Under the pieces are notes generated by a model. The model saw only the letters and a list, made by a program, of their open reading frames with translations, was not told the DNA's origin and did no database searches. Below are positions 46,376-56,671 of a stretch of 64,000 nucleotides of DNA, piece by piece. A program made the translations under genes and the position numbers. Numbering within the stretch: position 1 is the stretch's first letter; every line of letters begins with the position of its first letter. Origin of the DNA: Bacteroidales bacterium (GTDB taxonomy: Bacteria > Bacteroidota > Bacteroidia > Bacteroidales > F082); contig JAFYIE010000079.1 in assembly GCA_017538795.1 (NCBI GenBank), positions 82,918 to 146,917 on the forward strand, written 5' to 3'.

Positions 46376-49300
46376 TCATATTTTAAAAAATACAGAACGA
46401 AGCATGCTATAATTGTTCTCAAAGCCTGTCTGCCCTTCTCTTCTTGGCAACAAATCATTAATCTTCAAAAGCATTTTATAAGCAAGCCCCATATCTTCAG
46501 CATGTTCAATATGACTAAGTTTTTCAGAATAAATATACAAATAACTAGTAACGCAAGGGATTACAGACTTTCCGAAATCAAGATTATCAGGATCTATGCC
46601 GAGCGCTTCAAAAAAGTTCTTCCCAGTAAAAATATTTCCGACCACATTCCCGGCAAAGCCTTCCAACACCTTTGAATCCATCTGATCGCCGCATAACATT
46701 GTGCCGAAGCTAACGCCATCTTCCGTTTCGGTAGGATGAACAAGATAAGAGCCAAGTACCGAAGATGCTAGACTTGAGCCTAACGTATACATCACATCGT
46801 TCTTAAGTCCCTCAACGTCAATACTGTTCCAATCATAGCTACCGTCATTTTGTTTTATAAAATTATTTATACCGGTTTTTACAGTATTCCCGACGACATT
46901 ACCAGCGACCTGCCAAATCCAGGCACTCTCACTAAATCCTTGTGTAAGACAGCCTTGCACAAAACCAGCTGTAAACGCCAACATTCCTTCTCCCACATCA
47001 TCGATATCAGGAGCATTGAAAATAATATTCATCACCCCATTGAAAATACCATACAGCAGCCATTCAACCCATTCTCCAGAAGGGTCTGAATACGAAAGCG
47101 GATTATTATAGCAATAACTGTATCTATTGTAATTCTGTGAGAAATCTGGATTTTGAATGTAATTATCCGGGCTCATCATCATTGAAAGCAAAGGGTCATA
47201 AGCCCTGCCATTCATGTTGATAATTCCAAACGACGACAGATGTTCATGACCAGTAAAGCCTCTGTCACAAAGCATTTCGCCATTGTAGCCTCCCGACCAA
47301 GTGTCATCACTCCTTGGATTACCCCAAGCGTCATAACTTGTTTTCTGAATAATCTTTCCTTCTTCATCAGTTATTAAGCACCATGAGCCGAGATGGTCTT
47401 TGTGGACGTAGAAAATCGTATTTTCACCTTTATCATCTGTACGACAGACAGCGAAAACACCCATTGGTCCTTTAAGATATGTGTACACCACACTTTTGCC
47501 ATTGTCGTTAACATATTCGCAGTCACCAGCATAGACTTTCTCCTTCTTTTTTTCATTTACACATTCTTCAGAATAAATTCGTCCATAATCATAGCCGTAT
47601 TCAATAGTCAACGAGCCAAAATCTGTTTGAATGTGCGACATTTTATCAAAAACGGTGTATTCAATATTATGATTCAAACCCGTTTCATCGTCAATATCTG
47701 TCGCCACCCTACTGACCACATAAGGACAATCGCCATCGTAATGAGCGTCATAATAAACACTCTCATTATCAATAGTTTTCGAAAGAATATTTCCATAATT
47801 GTCATAAGTCATCTCACCCGTAATCTTATCATCCTTTCTTATTTCGATCAATCGGTTAAAATTGTCATAAACGAAACTCTCATTGTTCTTATTTCCGATC
47901 AACGAACTTCTGTTGACAAGATTTCCAAAGCCATCGTACGAATACGACAAATTCTGATAAACTTTATTATCCGCTCTTGTATATATCCCTGACAGAAAAT
48001 TTGTTTTCTCATCATATTTCATAGATGTTTTTAACCCGTTTCCAACCTCATAATCAGCGATACAACCCAGAGCATTCGCTTTCTCAGTATGCCACAACAT
48101 TGATTCGTCTTCGGCATTAAGCATCGATTTATAACAACCTGAATTTGAATACTTTTTTTGAACCGTCAGGCCACTCGGATAAGTCACAACATCCTCCCTG
48201 TTGGCTTTGTCATAAGAATAATCAGTGATATAATCAACACCTTTGATTGTTTCCTTGACACTTGTTATCCTCAACAAGTCATCATAAAAATATGACACGG
48301 CATGTGAATCCCCGTAGATGATTTTCGACAACGTCCCTATTTTACCTTTTTTATTATCATAAATCCATTGTGTATTCACGACATTCCCGCCATTTTCATC
48401 CGATTCAGCACGTCCCAGAAGGTTTCCCATATTGTCATAGTTATACGTGGTGATACAATTTTTTGCCGTCCTCATTTCTTTAAGTTCACCATACGCATTA
48501 TACTCATAAGAAACTTCGCCACATGCCGGATCCTTCATTTTCACTACATTACGCCATCCATCGTATTCATACTCTATTTTTGTCATGGCATTATTACCAA
48601 TCATAGCGTTTTTCAATTTTCCGTCACTATAATATTCGTAATTAATAGTGTTGCCACCGATGTCTACAGTCTGGATGCGCCATCCGACAGGATTACAAGT
48701 CTCAACGACATTATGGGATACACCTTCAGGAGAAACCGTGCTAATTGTCTTCTGCAGTTTATTATACACATAATTTTTAACAAGTCCGTTCGGATAAACT
48801 TCTTCTATCAGTCTTTTGTTTTTGTCATAAACATAATAGAATTTCTGAATATCATCGCCTGAAATATAAGGCATCGATTTTGAGGTCAAATTACCATAAT
48901 CGTCATATTCCATGTCAACATAGACCGGTTCTCCGTTAAAACCGAACGACACATCTCTCAACTTCTTGCCATTTTTACTGAAAAACGACAGCGTTTCTGA
49001 TTTTCCTTTGGTTTTATCCCAACAATAATATGCCGCCCATTGCGGTGCATGCTCATTGCCGTACGACCAACGTTTTGTTTTGACATTAATAATACCATCT
49101 GGCAATATTTTCTCGGCAGTCAATTCAAACGGATCGGTGTTCGACAATGTCTCAAACTGGTTATAATCAACTGTTGACAACAGACTTCCATAATTATTGT
49201 CATATGAGAGATTCGTTTCCCATCCATTTTCGTTTATTGTAGAAGTCGGATAACGGTAATTATACTTCTCTCCATAGCTCAAGCTCGTTGTCCGCAAGTC

Positions 49301-52300
49301 TTTTGCCGACGGAGACGTCAACGTTTGCGAGACAGTATGCCCGACATTGTCATACGAATATTCCGCGACAATTTTCAATGGGTCGGCATAATTCATGCTG
49401 GCGTTAGGCAATGTCGTTTTCTGGGTCACCTGATACGGATTACTGCCTGCGTATACATATATTTCACATGTTCCGACAGCGTCGTTATCTTCGTAATGCT
49501 TTGAAAAAGTTATACTTTGAGGTCGCGCCACTATCCATTGTCCCGGATTGTCATTAAACACATAACTCGTTTCTTCCCAATAAGAACAAGCCGAAGCGTC
49601 ATCGCCAAAATAGTTGTCGTCAACCCCCTTCTTTGAATTAGTAATTTTAACAAAATCATTATAAATATTTCCAGACATATCGCTCTGATAATCATTGCTT
49701 TCAATGTTTGTTTTCAAAATAGAATTTGGTATGTCAAAATCATAAAACACACTTTTCTTATTGACAATCAAAGGCATGACAACCTTATCATTTTTAACAC
49801 ATTGATATTTCTCATAAAAGTAGTGTTCTGACGCCACCAGCTGACCGGAATAATTGTATATCGAACACGATTTTGGCAAGGCGATAAAGTTATCTCCCAT
49901 AAATTCAACATCCTTTTCAAAAACTCTTCTTTCGTGAAGCGAATTATTAACCAACAATTTCATTTCACTTCTTTCAAAGCCGAGCAATCCGTGCCCTTTC
50001 GTATGATACAGCGCGTTTTTATATGAATATTTCGTGACACATGGATTGTTGTTCGTTGAAAACACGGTGTCTGCGGCCAACGCTTTAAATGGAATTGAAA
50101 CAGTTCTCAAGTCATCATTAATCCAATGAAAATCATACTGATAGAAGCCGTTGTCACGCGGCATCATATAATCATATGCAAAACCGTGCGCATTCCCCAA
50201 ACCATCAGTGATACGCTCAACGCTGTATTTCGAAGAATGCGGGTTTAGCGCAACGATTTTAGGAAACTCGTTAGTGTAAGGATTGCTTTTAACACTACTG
50301 AGAATACTCGCGTTTTCATGACCAAGAAAATTTCCGATATGGATATATTGATGCGAATAATTGATATTCATATAATACCTCCTTATATCGCTGAAACCAT
50401 ACTCATCGGCAGAGGAAGCGAACATTTTCAACCCGATTTCCAGATAGTAGTTTCCGCCAGTATGTTTGAAAACTCCAACATCCGACTTGCCGTCACCATC
50501 AAAATCAGCGGTTCTTATTGTCACCGACGGCATCGATAAATTTTCCAAAGAACAATAATATCTGTCTTGTGGAACCAACGTCAAGCCTTTTAACAGATTG
50601 TTCTTCAGACAAGGAACAGGGGTCTTAAGTCTGCTGCCATCAGAAAAAGCGATTTCCCAATACGTGACATTATCGTATTTCAAAAAATCTGTGTATCCGT
50701 CGCCGTTAAAATCGCCTGGAAACAAGAAATCATTGCCATCGATATTATCATCTGTATACATTTCCAACATTTCATAGGCGTCGTTTTCATAAAAAACTTT
50801 AGCGACGACAGTGTTATGTTCCATCAGATACAAAATCTCCGAACGACCATCTGCGTCAATGTCTTCAATGACAACCCTTTCAGGCTTACGATAGCACAAT
50901 TGTCCGTTTATCGTTTGGGACGCAAACGAGCCGTTTTTATAATGAACGACACGTGGCTTATTATGTACGGGGCTATTTTCATATTTAAGAAAGAAACTAA
51001 CCTTGTTTTCAGCGCAGAAATCACCTGGATAAACAGTAAAAAACTCATTGTCGGCAAACTCGCCAACATATGAGAAGTCGCCGCCTACATTCAAATACGC
51101 CTTGATCTTTGATTTCCAACTACTTTTATTATCATAATTTGCATAATATGACACGACGTCATCCCGACCGTCACCATCGAAATCGACAATATAAACCCAT
51201 TCAAGCGTTTTGTCAAAATCAAAGGTGTAATACGGATTTTTATCAAAATAGCCTTTTCCATCATTTAAAAACACTGATGCTTGAACATTTTCAGAATAAT
51301 AATTTCCTATTTTATAAGGCACAGTAAGCACATCAGAAAATCCATCACCATTAAAATCACCGACAAACGGCACCTTATTAAGTATGGTTTTATCTTGTTG
51401 ATATGACAAAAACTTATTCGAATAATGACTGCTTTTGTTCCAGCTTATTTTTGTTGAATTAATCTTCATTCCATTGGCGCTCAAGCCGATAGCGTCAAGC
51501 CGGTGATAGAAAAACTTATAGTCATTAGAATTATTTCCCGGGCTCTGGTAGTTGAACGAATAGTCATACAAAACAGCACCTGTTTTATTGTTTTTAACCA
51601 CAATATTTTTCAGAAGTTTCTTTTTCTGAACAAGATTTGCGTAAACATATCCCGACTCATCATCTTCTCTGTTTTCATATTCGAAACAAACCCTATACAT
51701 GGAAGTAATTCCCGCATTATCATTTAAAGAATAATCAATACTGCTTATGTACGATTCTCCAGTATTCTGTTTTTCAACATAATTAAAGGCAATGTAATTT
51801 CCATCAGGATCCGTTATCTTATTGACAAGCCAACACAATGCCACATCATTTCTGTTCTGCGGTTCGACTCTGGAATCTTCAGTATAGCCATACTCCCAAA
51901 CGGTGCCGTCTTTTTTATGAACAATAAACTTGGCCGGACCATCATATCCATTAGTATATGAAACAATTTTACTCATCTCATCAACCTCTGTTTTATATAC
52001 AGCTCCATTTCCGCCGTAATCGCCAGAACACAACAGCAACCTTTTCCCGTCCATAACAAAACGGTCGTCGACAAAGTCAACGGATGTCTTCTCGCCATCA
52101 TGATAATATGTCTTGCCATCTCTTATAATTGACGACAAACCCGATAGATCCCAGCACCATCCGAGAACGCCATTTCCCGCCTGGCTGTTATAAACCACAG
52201 CTATCTCTGGCGTCATATTCCCTATACCTTTAGGTAGTTGCAACGGGATTGAATATATCGCAGCGCCCATGTCGCTCACGCTAAGATTTCCAGGCAAAGT

Positions 52301-52579
52301 GCCAACGACTCCATCTTGACCCGACGTAACCGGGCCGCCAACAATACCTTCATCTGGCGGGAAAACGCCGAACCTGTCTATCGAAAATGTAACAGATGCT
52401 TTTTTATTAGGCTCACATCGAAATCCATCAAGCATTTTTATAGAGGTAGTCGCCTCATAAATCATACTTTTGTCTTTCGGTATTTCCGAATCCAGCTCTA
52501 TGTTGGTCTGCTGATATGTCTGCGAAAACATTTTAGCCACAACCAACGACAATAATATTAAAAACAATTTCTTTTTCAT
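46376..52579 (-). CDS. SpvB/FG-GAP/RHS-repeat giant secreted protein
   Basis: A 2067-residue protein. A signal peptide (1-19, ending FSQ) is followed by an SpvB-like domain (about 90-330, with AAIYSIPLQLPKGIGNMTPE and GWCWDLSGLSSI) and five FG-GAP/VCBS calcium-loop repeats (about 400-700: DFNGDGFSD, DFDGDGRDD, DIDADGRSE, DFNGDGYTD, DFDGDGKSD). RHS/YD repeats run from about 1100 to 1730, and the RHS core (DHLGSWCLI to NPLSYSDPSGEW) ends near 1835. The last ~230 residues follow the core, where toxin domains sit in polymorphic toxins; here they are Gly-rich and helical, with no nuclease or protease motif I can name. No immunity gene follows: argS lies 60 bp away. There is no T9SS tail of its own; a T9SS-tagged companion gene lies 11 bp upstream. 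It is more A+T-rich than neighbouring housekeeping genes. Confidence 0.9.
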   Translation of the reverse strand: MKKKLFLILLSLVVAKMFSQTYQQTNIELDSEIPKDKSMIYEATTSIKMLDGFRCEPNKKASVTFSIDRFGVFPPDEGIVGGPVTSGQDGVVGTLPGNLSVSDMGAAIYSIPLQLPKGIGNMTPEIAVVYNSQAGNGVLGWCWDLSGLSSIIRDGKTYYHDGEKTSVDFVDDRFVMDGKRLLLCSGDYGGNGAVYKTEVDEMSKIVSYTNGYDGPAKFIVHKKDGTVWEYGYTEDSRVEPQNRNDVALCWLVNKITDPDGNYIAFNYVEKQNTGESYISSIDYSLNDNAGITSMYRVCFEYENREDDESGYVYANLVQKKKLLKNIVVKNNKTGAVLYDYSFNYQSPGNNSNDYKFFYHRLDAIGLSANGMKINSTKISWNKSSHYSNKFLSYQQDKTILNKVPFVGDFNGDGFSDVLTVPYKIGNYYSENVQASVFLNDGKGYFDKNPYYTFDFDKTLEWVYIVDFDGDGRDDVVSYYANYDNKSSWKSKIKAYLNVGGDFSYVGEFADNEFFTVYPGDFCAENKVSFFLKYENSPVHNKPRVVHYKNGSFASQTINGQLCYRKPERVVIEDIDADGRSEILYLMEHNTVVAKVFYENDAYEMLEMYTDDNIDGNDFLFPGDFNGDGYTDFLKYDNVTYWEIAFSDGSRLKTPVPCLKNNLLKGLTLVPQDRYYCSLENLSMPSVTIRTADFDGDGKSDVGVFKHTGGNYYLEIGLKMFASSADEYGFSDIRRYYMNINYSHQYIHIGNFLGHENASILSSVKSNPYTNEFPKIVALNPHSSKYSVERITDGLGNAHGFAYDYMMPRDNGFYQYDFHWINDDLRTVSIPFKALAADTVFSTNNNPCVTKYSYKNALYHTKGHGLLGFERSEMKLLVNNSLHERRVFEKDVEFMGDNFIALPKSCSIYNYSGQLVASEHYFYEKYQCVKNDKVVMPLIVNKKSVFYDFDIPNSILKTNIESNDYQSDMSGNIYNDFVKITNSKKGVDDNYFGDDASACSYWEETSYVFNDNPGQWIVARPQSITFSKHYEDNDAVGTCEIYVYAGSNPYQVTQKTTLPNASMNYADPLKIVAEYSYDNVGHTVSQTLTSPSAKDLRTTSLSYGEKYNYRYPTSTINENGWETNLSYDNNYGSLLSTVDYNQFETLSNTDPFELTAEKILPDGIINVKTKRWSYGNEHAPQWAAYYCWDKTKGKSETLSFFSKNGKKLRDVSFGFNGEPVYVDMEYDDYGNLTSKSMPYISGDDIQKFYYVYDKNKRLIEEVYPNGLVKNYVYNKLQKTISTVSPEGVSHNVVETCNPVGWRIQTVDIGGNTINYEYYSDGKLKNAMIGNNAMTKIEYEYDGWRNVVKMKDPACGEVSYEYNAYGELKEMRTAKNCITTYNYDNMGNLLGRAESDENGGNVVNTQWIYDNKKGKIGTLSKIIYGDSHAVSYFYDDLLRITSVKETIKGVDYITDYSYDKANREDVVTYPSGLTVQKKYSNSGCYKSMLNAEDESMLWHTEKANALGCIADYEVGNGLKTSMKYDEKTNFLSGIYTRADNKVYQNLSYSYDGFGNLVNRSSLIGNKNNESFVYDNFNRLIEIRKDDKITGEMTYDNYGNILSKTIDNESVYYDAHYDGDCPYVVSRVATDIDDETGLNHNIEYTVFDKMSHIQTDFGSLTIEYGYDYGRIYSEECVNEKKKEKVYAGDCEYVNDNGKSVVYTYLKGPMGVFAVCRTDDKGENTIFYVHKDHLGSWCLITDEEGKIIQKTSYDAWGNPRSDDTWSGGYNGEMLCDRGFTGHEHLSSFGIINMNGRAYDPLLSMMMSPDNYIQNPDFSQNYNRYSYCYNNPLSYSDPSGEWVEWLLYGIFNGVMNIIFNAPDIDDVGEGMLAFTAGFVQGCLTQGFSESAWIWQVAGNVVGNTVKTGINNFIKQNDGSYDWNSIDVEGLKNDVMYTLGSSLASSVLGSYLVHPTETEDGVSFGTMLCGDQMDSKVLEGFAGNVVGNIFTGKNFFEALGIDPDNLDFGKSVIPCVTSYLYIYSEKLSHIEHAEDMGLAYKMLLKINDLLPRREGQTGFENNYSMLRSVFFKI

Positions 52580-52590
52580 AAACTCTGATT

Positions 52591-53016
52591 TTATCGTTTC
52601 AAAACAATCTTAGAAAACACTTCGCCATCACTGAAAACCTTCAAAAGATACACTCCGGCGCTCAGACTTCCAATATCAACTATTGTCTCAGCATTATTTA
52701 AAACACTCCTCATAACTATCATGCCGTTAAAATCATACAGCTCATAAACAGCCGATGTCGTTTCTAAAAAATCAGGCACAACAATAGTGAAACAACCACT
52801 CGTAGGATTGGGATACACTCTGATTCCTTCTTCATAGGCAATTTCTTGCGCTTCATCATATTCATCCTTTTCAAAGCAGTCATAATCCACTGCCCTACTC
52901 ACCCTGTTGCCGTCGGGGTCATAGCCAAAGACAAGGCATTTCTGAGCGAATGTCTTTTCGGCGAAAACAAAAGACAAGAGTAGCACAAGAAACATTAAAA
53001 AATATTTCGTTTTCAT
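52591..53016 (-). CDS. small T9SS sorting-domain protein with RHS-like motif
   Basis: A 141-residue exported protein. After a signal peptide (1-24, ending FAQK) comes a short region with LVFGYDPDGNRVSR, which matches the YDxxGNR core of RHS repeats. About 25 acidic residues then lead into a type A T9SS tail (VYPNPTSGC to VLKR). It is essentially one RHS-like motif plus a secretion and anchoring signal, 11 bp upstream of the RHS gene, which lacks such a tail. A surface-anchoring or pairing partner for the RHS protein is a reasonable inference. Confidence 0.82.
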   Translation of the reverse strand: MKTKYFLMFLVLLLSFVFAEKTFAQKCLVFGYDPDGNRVSRAVDYDCFEKDEYDEAQEIAYEEGIRVYPNPTSGCFTIVVPDFLETTSAVYELYDFNGMIVMRSVLNNAETIVDIGSLSAGVYLLKVFSDGEVFSKIVLKR

Positions 53017-53037
53017 AATATAATATGTTTAAAATGA

Positions 53038-54027
53038 CTACTTTACCGCTTCTTGCAGTTTATTTATTACATCCTGTTGGACTCGCAGTTGACGCTGCAA
53101 TTCAATTGTATACAATGTAAGTTCTTCTATCTTTTTCAACAGAACGCCATCCATTGAAACGACATCATAACCTTTTTGAAGCACCTCCGTTTCTGACGGC
53201 AAATCAGGGAGATGTTTGTTCTCTTGAATGTATCTCTCCAAATCAGCCAAAGTCATCAGATGATAATCATTAGAAAACACATAATCATGCCATTCATCAA
53301 CTTCTTTAACATATACTTTGTTCGTAAGCACGCCACCCTTGACCGCCAAAGTATAATCATAATCTCCCGTAAAACCATTATCAATATTAATGCCGACCTT
53401 TCCATTCATTTTAATAGTCTTGGAGTCAAAGCTGATATCATCATTTAAGGCTGTAATTTTCATACCTTCCTTTGACACGGCTATATTATGATTGTCGTCA
53501 TACAACTGCAAAAAAGCCTTTTTTGATGTTTTGTTCGACGTCTCCAAAATCAATCCGGCATCTTCGTTTGAGTCCGACAGCATGTGCAGTTTCGCCAATG
53601 GGTTTGTCATATTTCCAATACCTACTTTTCCTGTTGTCACGCCTCCATTTGATGCGCTGACAAAAACTGTTGGGCGACGGCTGTTAAACCCAATCATCAG
53701 CGTTCCAGAATAGCTGTTAATCAAAGCTTTAGCTTCTGTGTTATCAAGTCCTGAGCCGATGACGACAGCATTGGTGGCATTAGCCCATGCAAATTTTCCC
53801 AAAGCGACCGACGCCGCTCCTGCTGTTCTATTTGCTTGTCCAACAGCTATAGAATTAGCCCCGTTGGTAATGTTATTCATTCCTATCGTGGCAGAATAAT
53901 TGCCTTTAGGTTGGTTTTGCGTTGCTCCCGATGGCCCGCACAAATCGCAGCCGCCTTTCTCCTGCGCCATCACCACATTGCCCATAGCAAGTGATAAAAC
54001 GACAAATAATAAAATACGTGGTTTCAT
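53038..54027 (-). CDS. exported protein with YadA-head-like repeats and tail-fibre-like C terminus
   Basis: A 329-residue protein with a signal peptide (1-21). Residues ~45-95 have repeats of the trimeric-autotransporter head type (GANSIAVGQANRTAGAASVALGKFAWANATNAVVIGSG in part: xAxxxxSxAxG pattern). A beta-rich middle follows. The C-terminal 85 residues include LADLERYIQENKHLPDLPSETEV and a coiled coil (LKKIEELTLYTIELQRQLRVQQDVINKL in part), as in phage tail-fibre-like proteins common in Bacteroidetes. A trimeric, fibre-like surface protein is likely. There is no T9SS tail. Confidence 0.75.
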   Translation of the reverse strand: MKPRILLFVVLSLAMGNVVMAQEKGGCDLCGPSGATQNQPKGNYSATIGMNNITNGANSIAVGQANRTAGAASVALGKFAWANATNAVVIGSGLDNTEAKALINSYSGTLMIGFNSRRPTVFVSASNGGVTTGKVGIGNMTNPLAKLHMLSDSNEDAGLILETSNKTSKKAFLQLYDDNHNIAVSKEGMKITALNDDISFDSKTIKMNGKVGINIDNGFTGDYDYTLAVKGGVLTNKVYVKEVDEWHDYVFSNDYHLMTLADLERYIQENKHLPDLPSETEVLQKGYDVVSMDGVLLKKIEELTLYTIELQRQLRVQQDVINKLQEAVK

Positions 54028-54047
54028 AATTTAAATATTTAAAATTG

Positions 54048-55529
54048 TTACTTATTTTTTATAAACTTTTCTTTTCGTGTACTTTGTCCAGATGCGACAA
54101 CTTCATAAAAATAAACTCCGTCTTCAAGGGAAGAGACATCTATCCTTAACAAGCCATTGCAATTTTCAAACTTTCGTTCAAAATATTTTCGCCCGCTCAA
54201 GTCTTCAACCGCAACCCTAAATTCACTATTATCAATATCATCTAAAACGATATTCAGATAATCTTTTGTAGGATTAGGAAACACTTGTTGGTGCGGCAAG
54301 ACCTCCGGCTTTTCATCAAATGTCCATGGAATGACAAAATCTTCAGGCAAAAGCTTCCAAACACAAGCAATCTCACTATCATAACATCTCCTGCATTGTC
54401 CATAAACAAGACATCCTCCGTCAGAAGTTTTTTGACAGTGCATTATTCTTATTTTTGTGTCGTCAATCTTTAATCTTTTCGTTCCCTTCAGATTTAATTC
54501 ACTATCAATCAAACAGATAACAGCATCAGATGGCAACTCGTTAAATCCATTTTCCCAATAAGTGGCAATGTATATAAGCTCATCGCTAACATAAGCCATA
54601 CTCCCGAATTGAGCCGTATAATCAGAAGTGTCAGCTCTGTCATAAACCAAAGTATCGACATAATGCCCTTCCTCATCAACCTCAAAAACAGCAGCATAAT
54701 ACGAATTATTAACAATACCATGATGATGGGTCACCGACGACATCAAAAAATTTCCGTTTTCTTTCCAACAATCCGTGTAGTTCCAGTTATCTTCCAACCA
54801 TTGCAACGGATAAGCATCAACTTTATTCAAATCATTGTCAATATAACAGATACTATGAGAATTGTTCACAAAGAACCCCTTCCCCAACATCATCATATTA
54901 TCGCTATCCGGAACCCTTACAATACCGGTAGGTCTCGCCCCGTTGGATCCGTGCTCCTCATCAAAATACCGACTTTTAAGCACATTTCCATGAGCGTCAC
55001 ACTTAAAAACAACGTACACACCATTCGTCACATACGGATAATCTCTTTCACTGACATCTGCCAAAACAATAATTTCTCCATAATTGTTGAAATTCAGATA
55101 TACATCTGTCGTCCATGTTTTATACGGCTCAACAAGAGGATAATTATGCTCTTCAAGAATTTCTAACTCCCGATTCATAACCGAAATCCACAATGTGTCG
55201 TAAACATGATTCGACAGTGTTCCTCCTTTAACTCCAACAACAAACGCATTGCCGTCGTCAAGACATATTGCACTGCACAAATGCGATTTATAGCCTTCAA
55301 AACTAAACACTTTATCTACAAATGCGCCATCATTGTCAACATACATCGCATAAGCATCCAGATATCCCGAACCTTCGTTATTACAAGCCCCGAAGATATA
55401 ATTTCCATATCCATTACAATCACCGCCGACGAGTACCACGCCCTCCTCAAATGGATGCGATATCACCCATTGCTGCGACTGAGCCCTAAAAGCCAAGAAG
55501 CAAAATATCAACAAAAGAAATCTCTTCAT
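54048..55529 (-). CDS. T9SS-secreted repeat protein of unknown function
   Basis: A 493-residue protein with a signal peptide (1-18, ending RAQSQ). The mature part (about 20-400) has recurring beta-strand blocks with Gly/Asp/Asn turns (e.g. FIGACNNEGSGYLDAYAMYVD-like and TSDGGCLVYGQ blocks), suggesting a beta-propeller or similar repeat fold. The last ~75 residues are a type A T9SS tail starting VFPNPTKDY. No enzyme motif is seen. It lies between the lipoprotein gene (20 bp) and the YadA-head-like gene (20 bp) and is part of the RHS locus by spacing. Confidence 0.75.
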   Translation of the reverse strand: MKRFLLLIFCFLAFRAQSQQWVISHPFEEGVVLVGGDCNGYGNYIFGACNNEGSGYLDAYAMYVDNDGAFVDKVFSFEGYKSHLCSAICLDDGNAFVVGVKGGTLSNHVYDTLWISVMNRELEILEEHNYPLVEPYKTWTTDVYLNFNNYGEIIVLADVSERDYPYVTNGVYVVFKCDAHGNVLKSRYFDEEHGSNGARPTGIVRVPDSDNMMMLGKGFFVNNSHSICYIDNDLNKVDAYPLQWLEDNWNYTDCWKENGNFLMSSVTHHHGIVNNSYYAAVFEVDEEGHYVDTLVYDRADTSDYTAQFGSMAYVSDELIYIATYWENGFNELPSDAVICLIDSELNLKGTKRLKIDDTKIRIMHCQKTSDGGCLVYGQCRRCYDSEIACVWKLLPEDFVIPWTFDEKPEVLPHQQVFPNPTKDYLNIVLDDIDNSEFRVAVEDLSGRKYFERKFENCNGLLRIDVSSLEDGVYFYEVVASGQSTRKEKFIKNK

Positions 55530-55549
55530 GACGTAATTTTTTCATTTTT

Positions 55550-56626
55550 TTAATTTAACAAATCTCTTAAAGGTGGAAGTTCTTGCTCTGGAATAGACAT
55601 TTTACTTCCGTAAACAACATAATTTTTATGATGATAACAACTGCCGTTACCCACATAATCAAGCATACCTATTATATCTACTTCTATAAATGCCGGCGTC
55701 GTTGGCAGATAGCCCTGATATATCGGGTCTGAAGGCACGACATGCAAAAGCACCTCAAGTTCTCTTGTATAGTAATAATTGAGCAATTCATAGTTCAAAT
55801 AAAGCGGCGGTTCACCGTTCACACTATGAAAATAAAGGTATGGCTCGCCATTTTCATCAAAATATTCATTGCCGTCAAGCACAACCCTGAACATACTGAA
55901 ATTAATACTTCTAAATCCGGTCTGTGGCACTGTTTTGCCGCCATAATAATAGTTGATGGTATCCTCAATAATCTCAGCTGCATCACCAAAGACAGACGGA
56001 TCATCACAAGTACCGCCATATTCGCCGTAATACCAACAATCGCCTTTCTTAAACGGTAATTGCACTGTCTCATTCACAAAATTGCCGCTATCAATCTTAC
56101 CTGAAATAACAAAAACATTAAGTTTCACTTTATTGCCGGTCTTCTCTCCTTTGTCAACAACAACAGCCATCAGCGATTTGTCACTACTGATTCCATCACA
56201 CGAATACGCAAGCCTTACAGAACTCGTAATTTCATCGTATAAATCAGCCACAACACCAAAAGGCGCCTCGTCGTTTTCATTAACATCGACAAAAAACTCC
56301 AGTTCCTGTTTGACGGTTTCGAGATATTTCCTTTCAGGAAAAGCATATTCAGCATTAAAAAGCGCCTCGACATTCCAAATTACGCTATCGATAGGCATAT
56401 ACAGCCCACTTCGCATAACACTCTCTTTTTCAATAAGTTGCTTCTTGAATTTATTGATTTTTCCGACTATAGTTTTTGCTTCGCCGGTATAACCAGGATA
56501 ATCATTTGTATGCCCACTATTATTAATAGGTGTAACATAATCTTTCTTACATGCCTCAAGATACACGACAATTCCCATTGCCATCAGCACAACCAGTGCT
56601 ATTCCGCGATAATTTCTTCGTTTCAT
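55550..56626 (-). CDS. lipoprotein of unknown function, first gene of the RHS locus
   Basis: A 358-residue protein with a lipoprotein signal: a hydrophobic helix ending YLEAC, lipid attachment at about Cys26. The mature chain is rich in Glu, Asp and Tyr and has Cys residues near the middle (GDCWYYGEYGGTCDD) that could form a disulfide. I recognise no family. Being first in a leftward run of five exported proteins behind a good promoter and a structured leader, it may be an envelope partner of the locus. Confidence 0.7.
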   Translation of the reverse strand: MKRRNYRGIALVVLMAMGIVVYLEACKKDYVTPINNSGHTNDYPGYTGEAKTIVGKINKFKKQLIEKESVMRSGLYMPIDSVIWNVEALFNAEYAFPERKYLETVKQELEFFVDVNENDEAPFGVVADLYDEITSSVRLAYSCDGISSDKSLMAVVVDKGEKTGNKVKLNVFVISGKIDSGNFVNETVQLPFKKGDCWYYGEYGGTCDDPSVFGDAAEIIEDTINYYYGGKTVPQTGFRSINFSMFRVVLDGNEYFDENGEPYLYFHSVNGEPPLYLNYELLNYYYTRELEVLLHVVPSDPIYQGYLPTTPAFIEVDIIGMLDYVGNGSCYHHKNYVVYGSKMSIPEQELPPLRDLLN

Positions 56627-56671
56627 AAGTTTGATCTAAAAAAATAATAATAATAAAATTTTTTGATTTAT

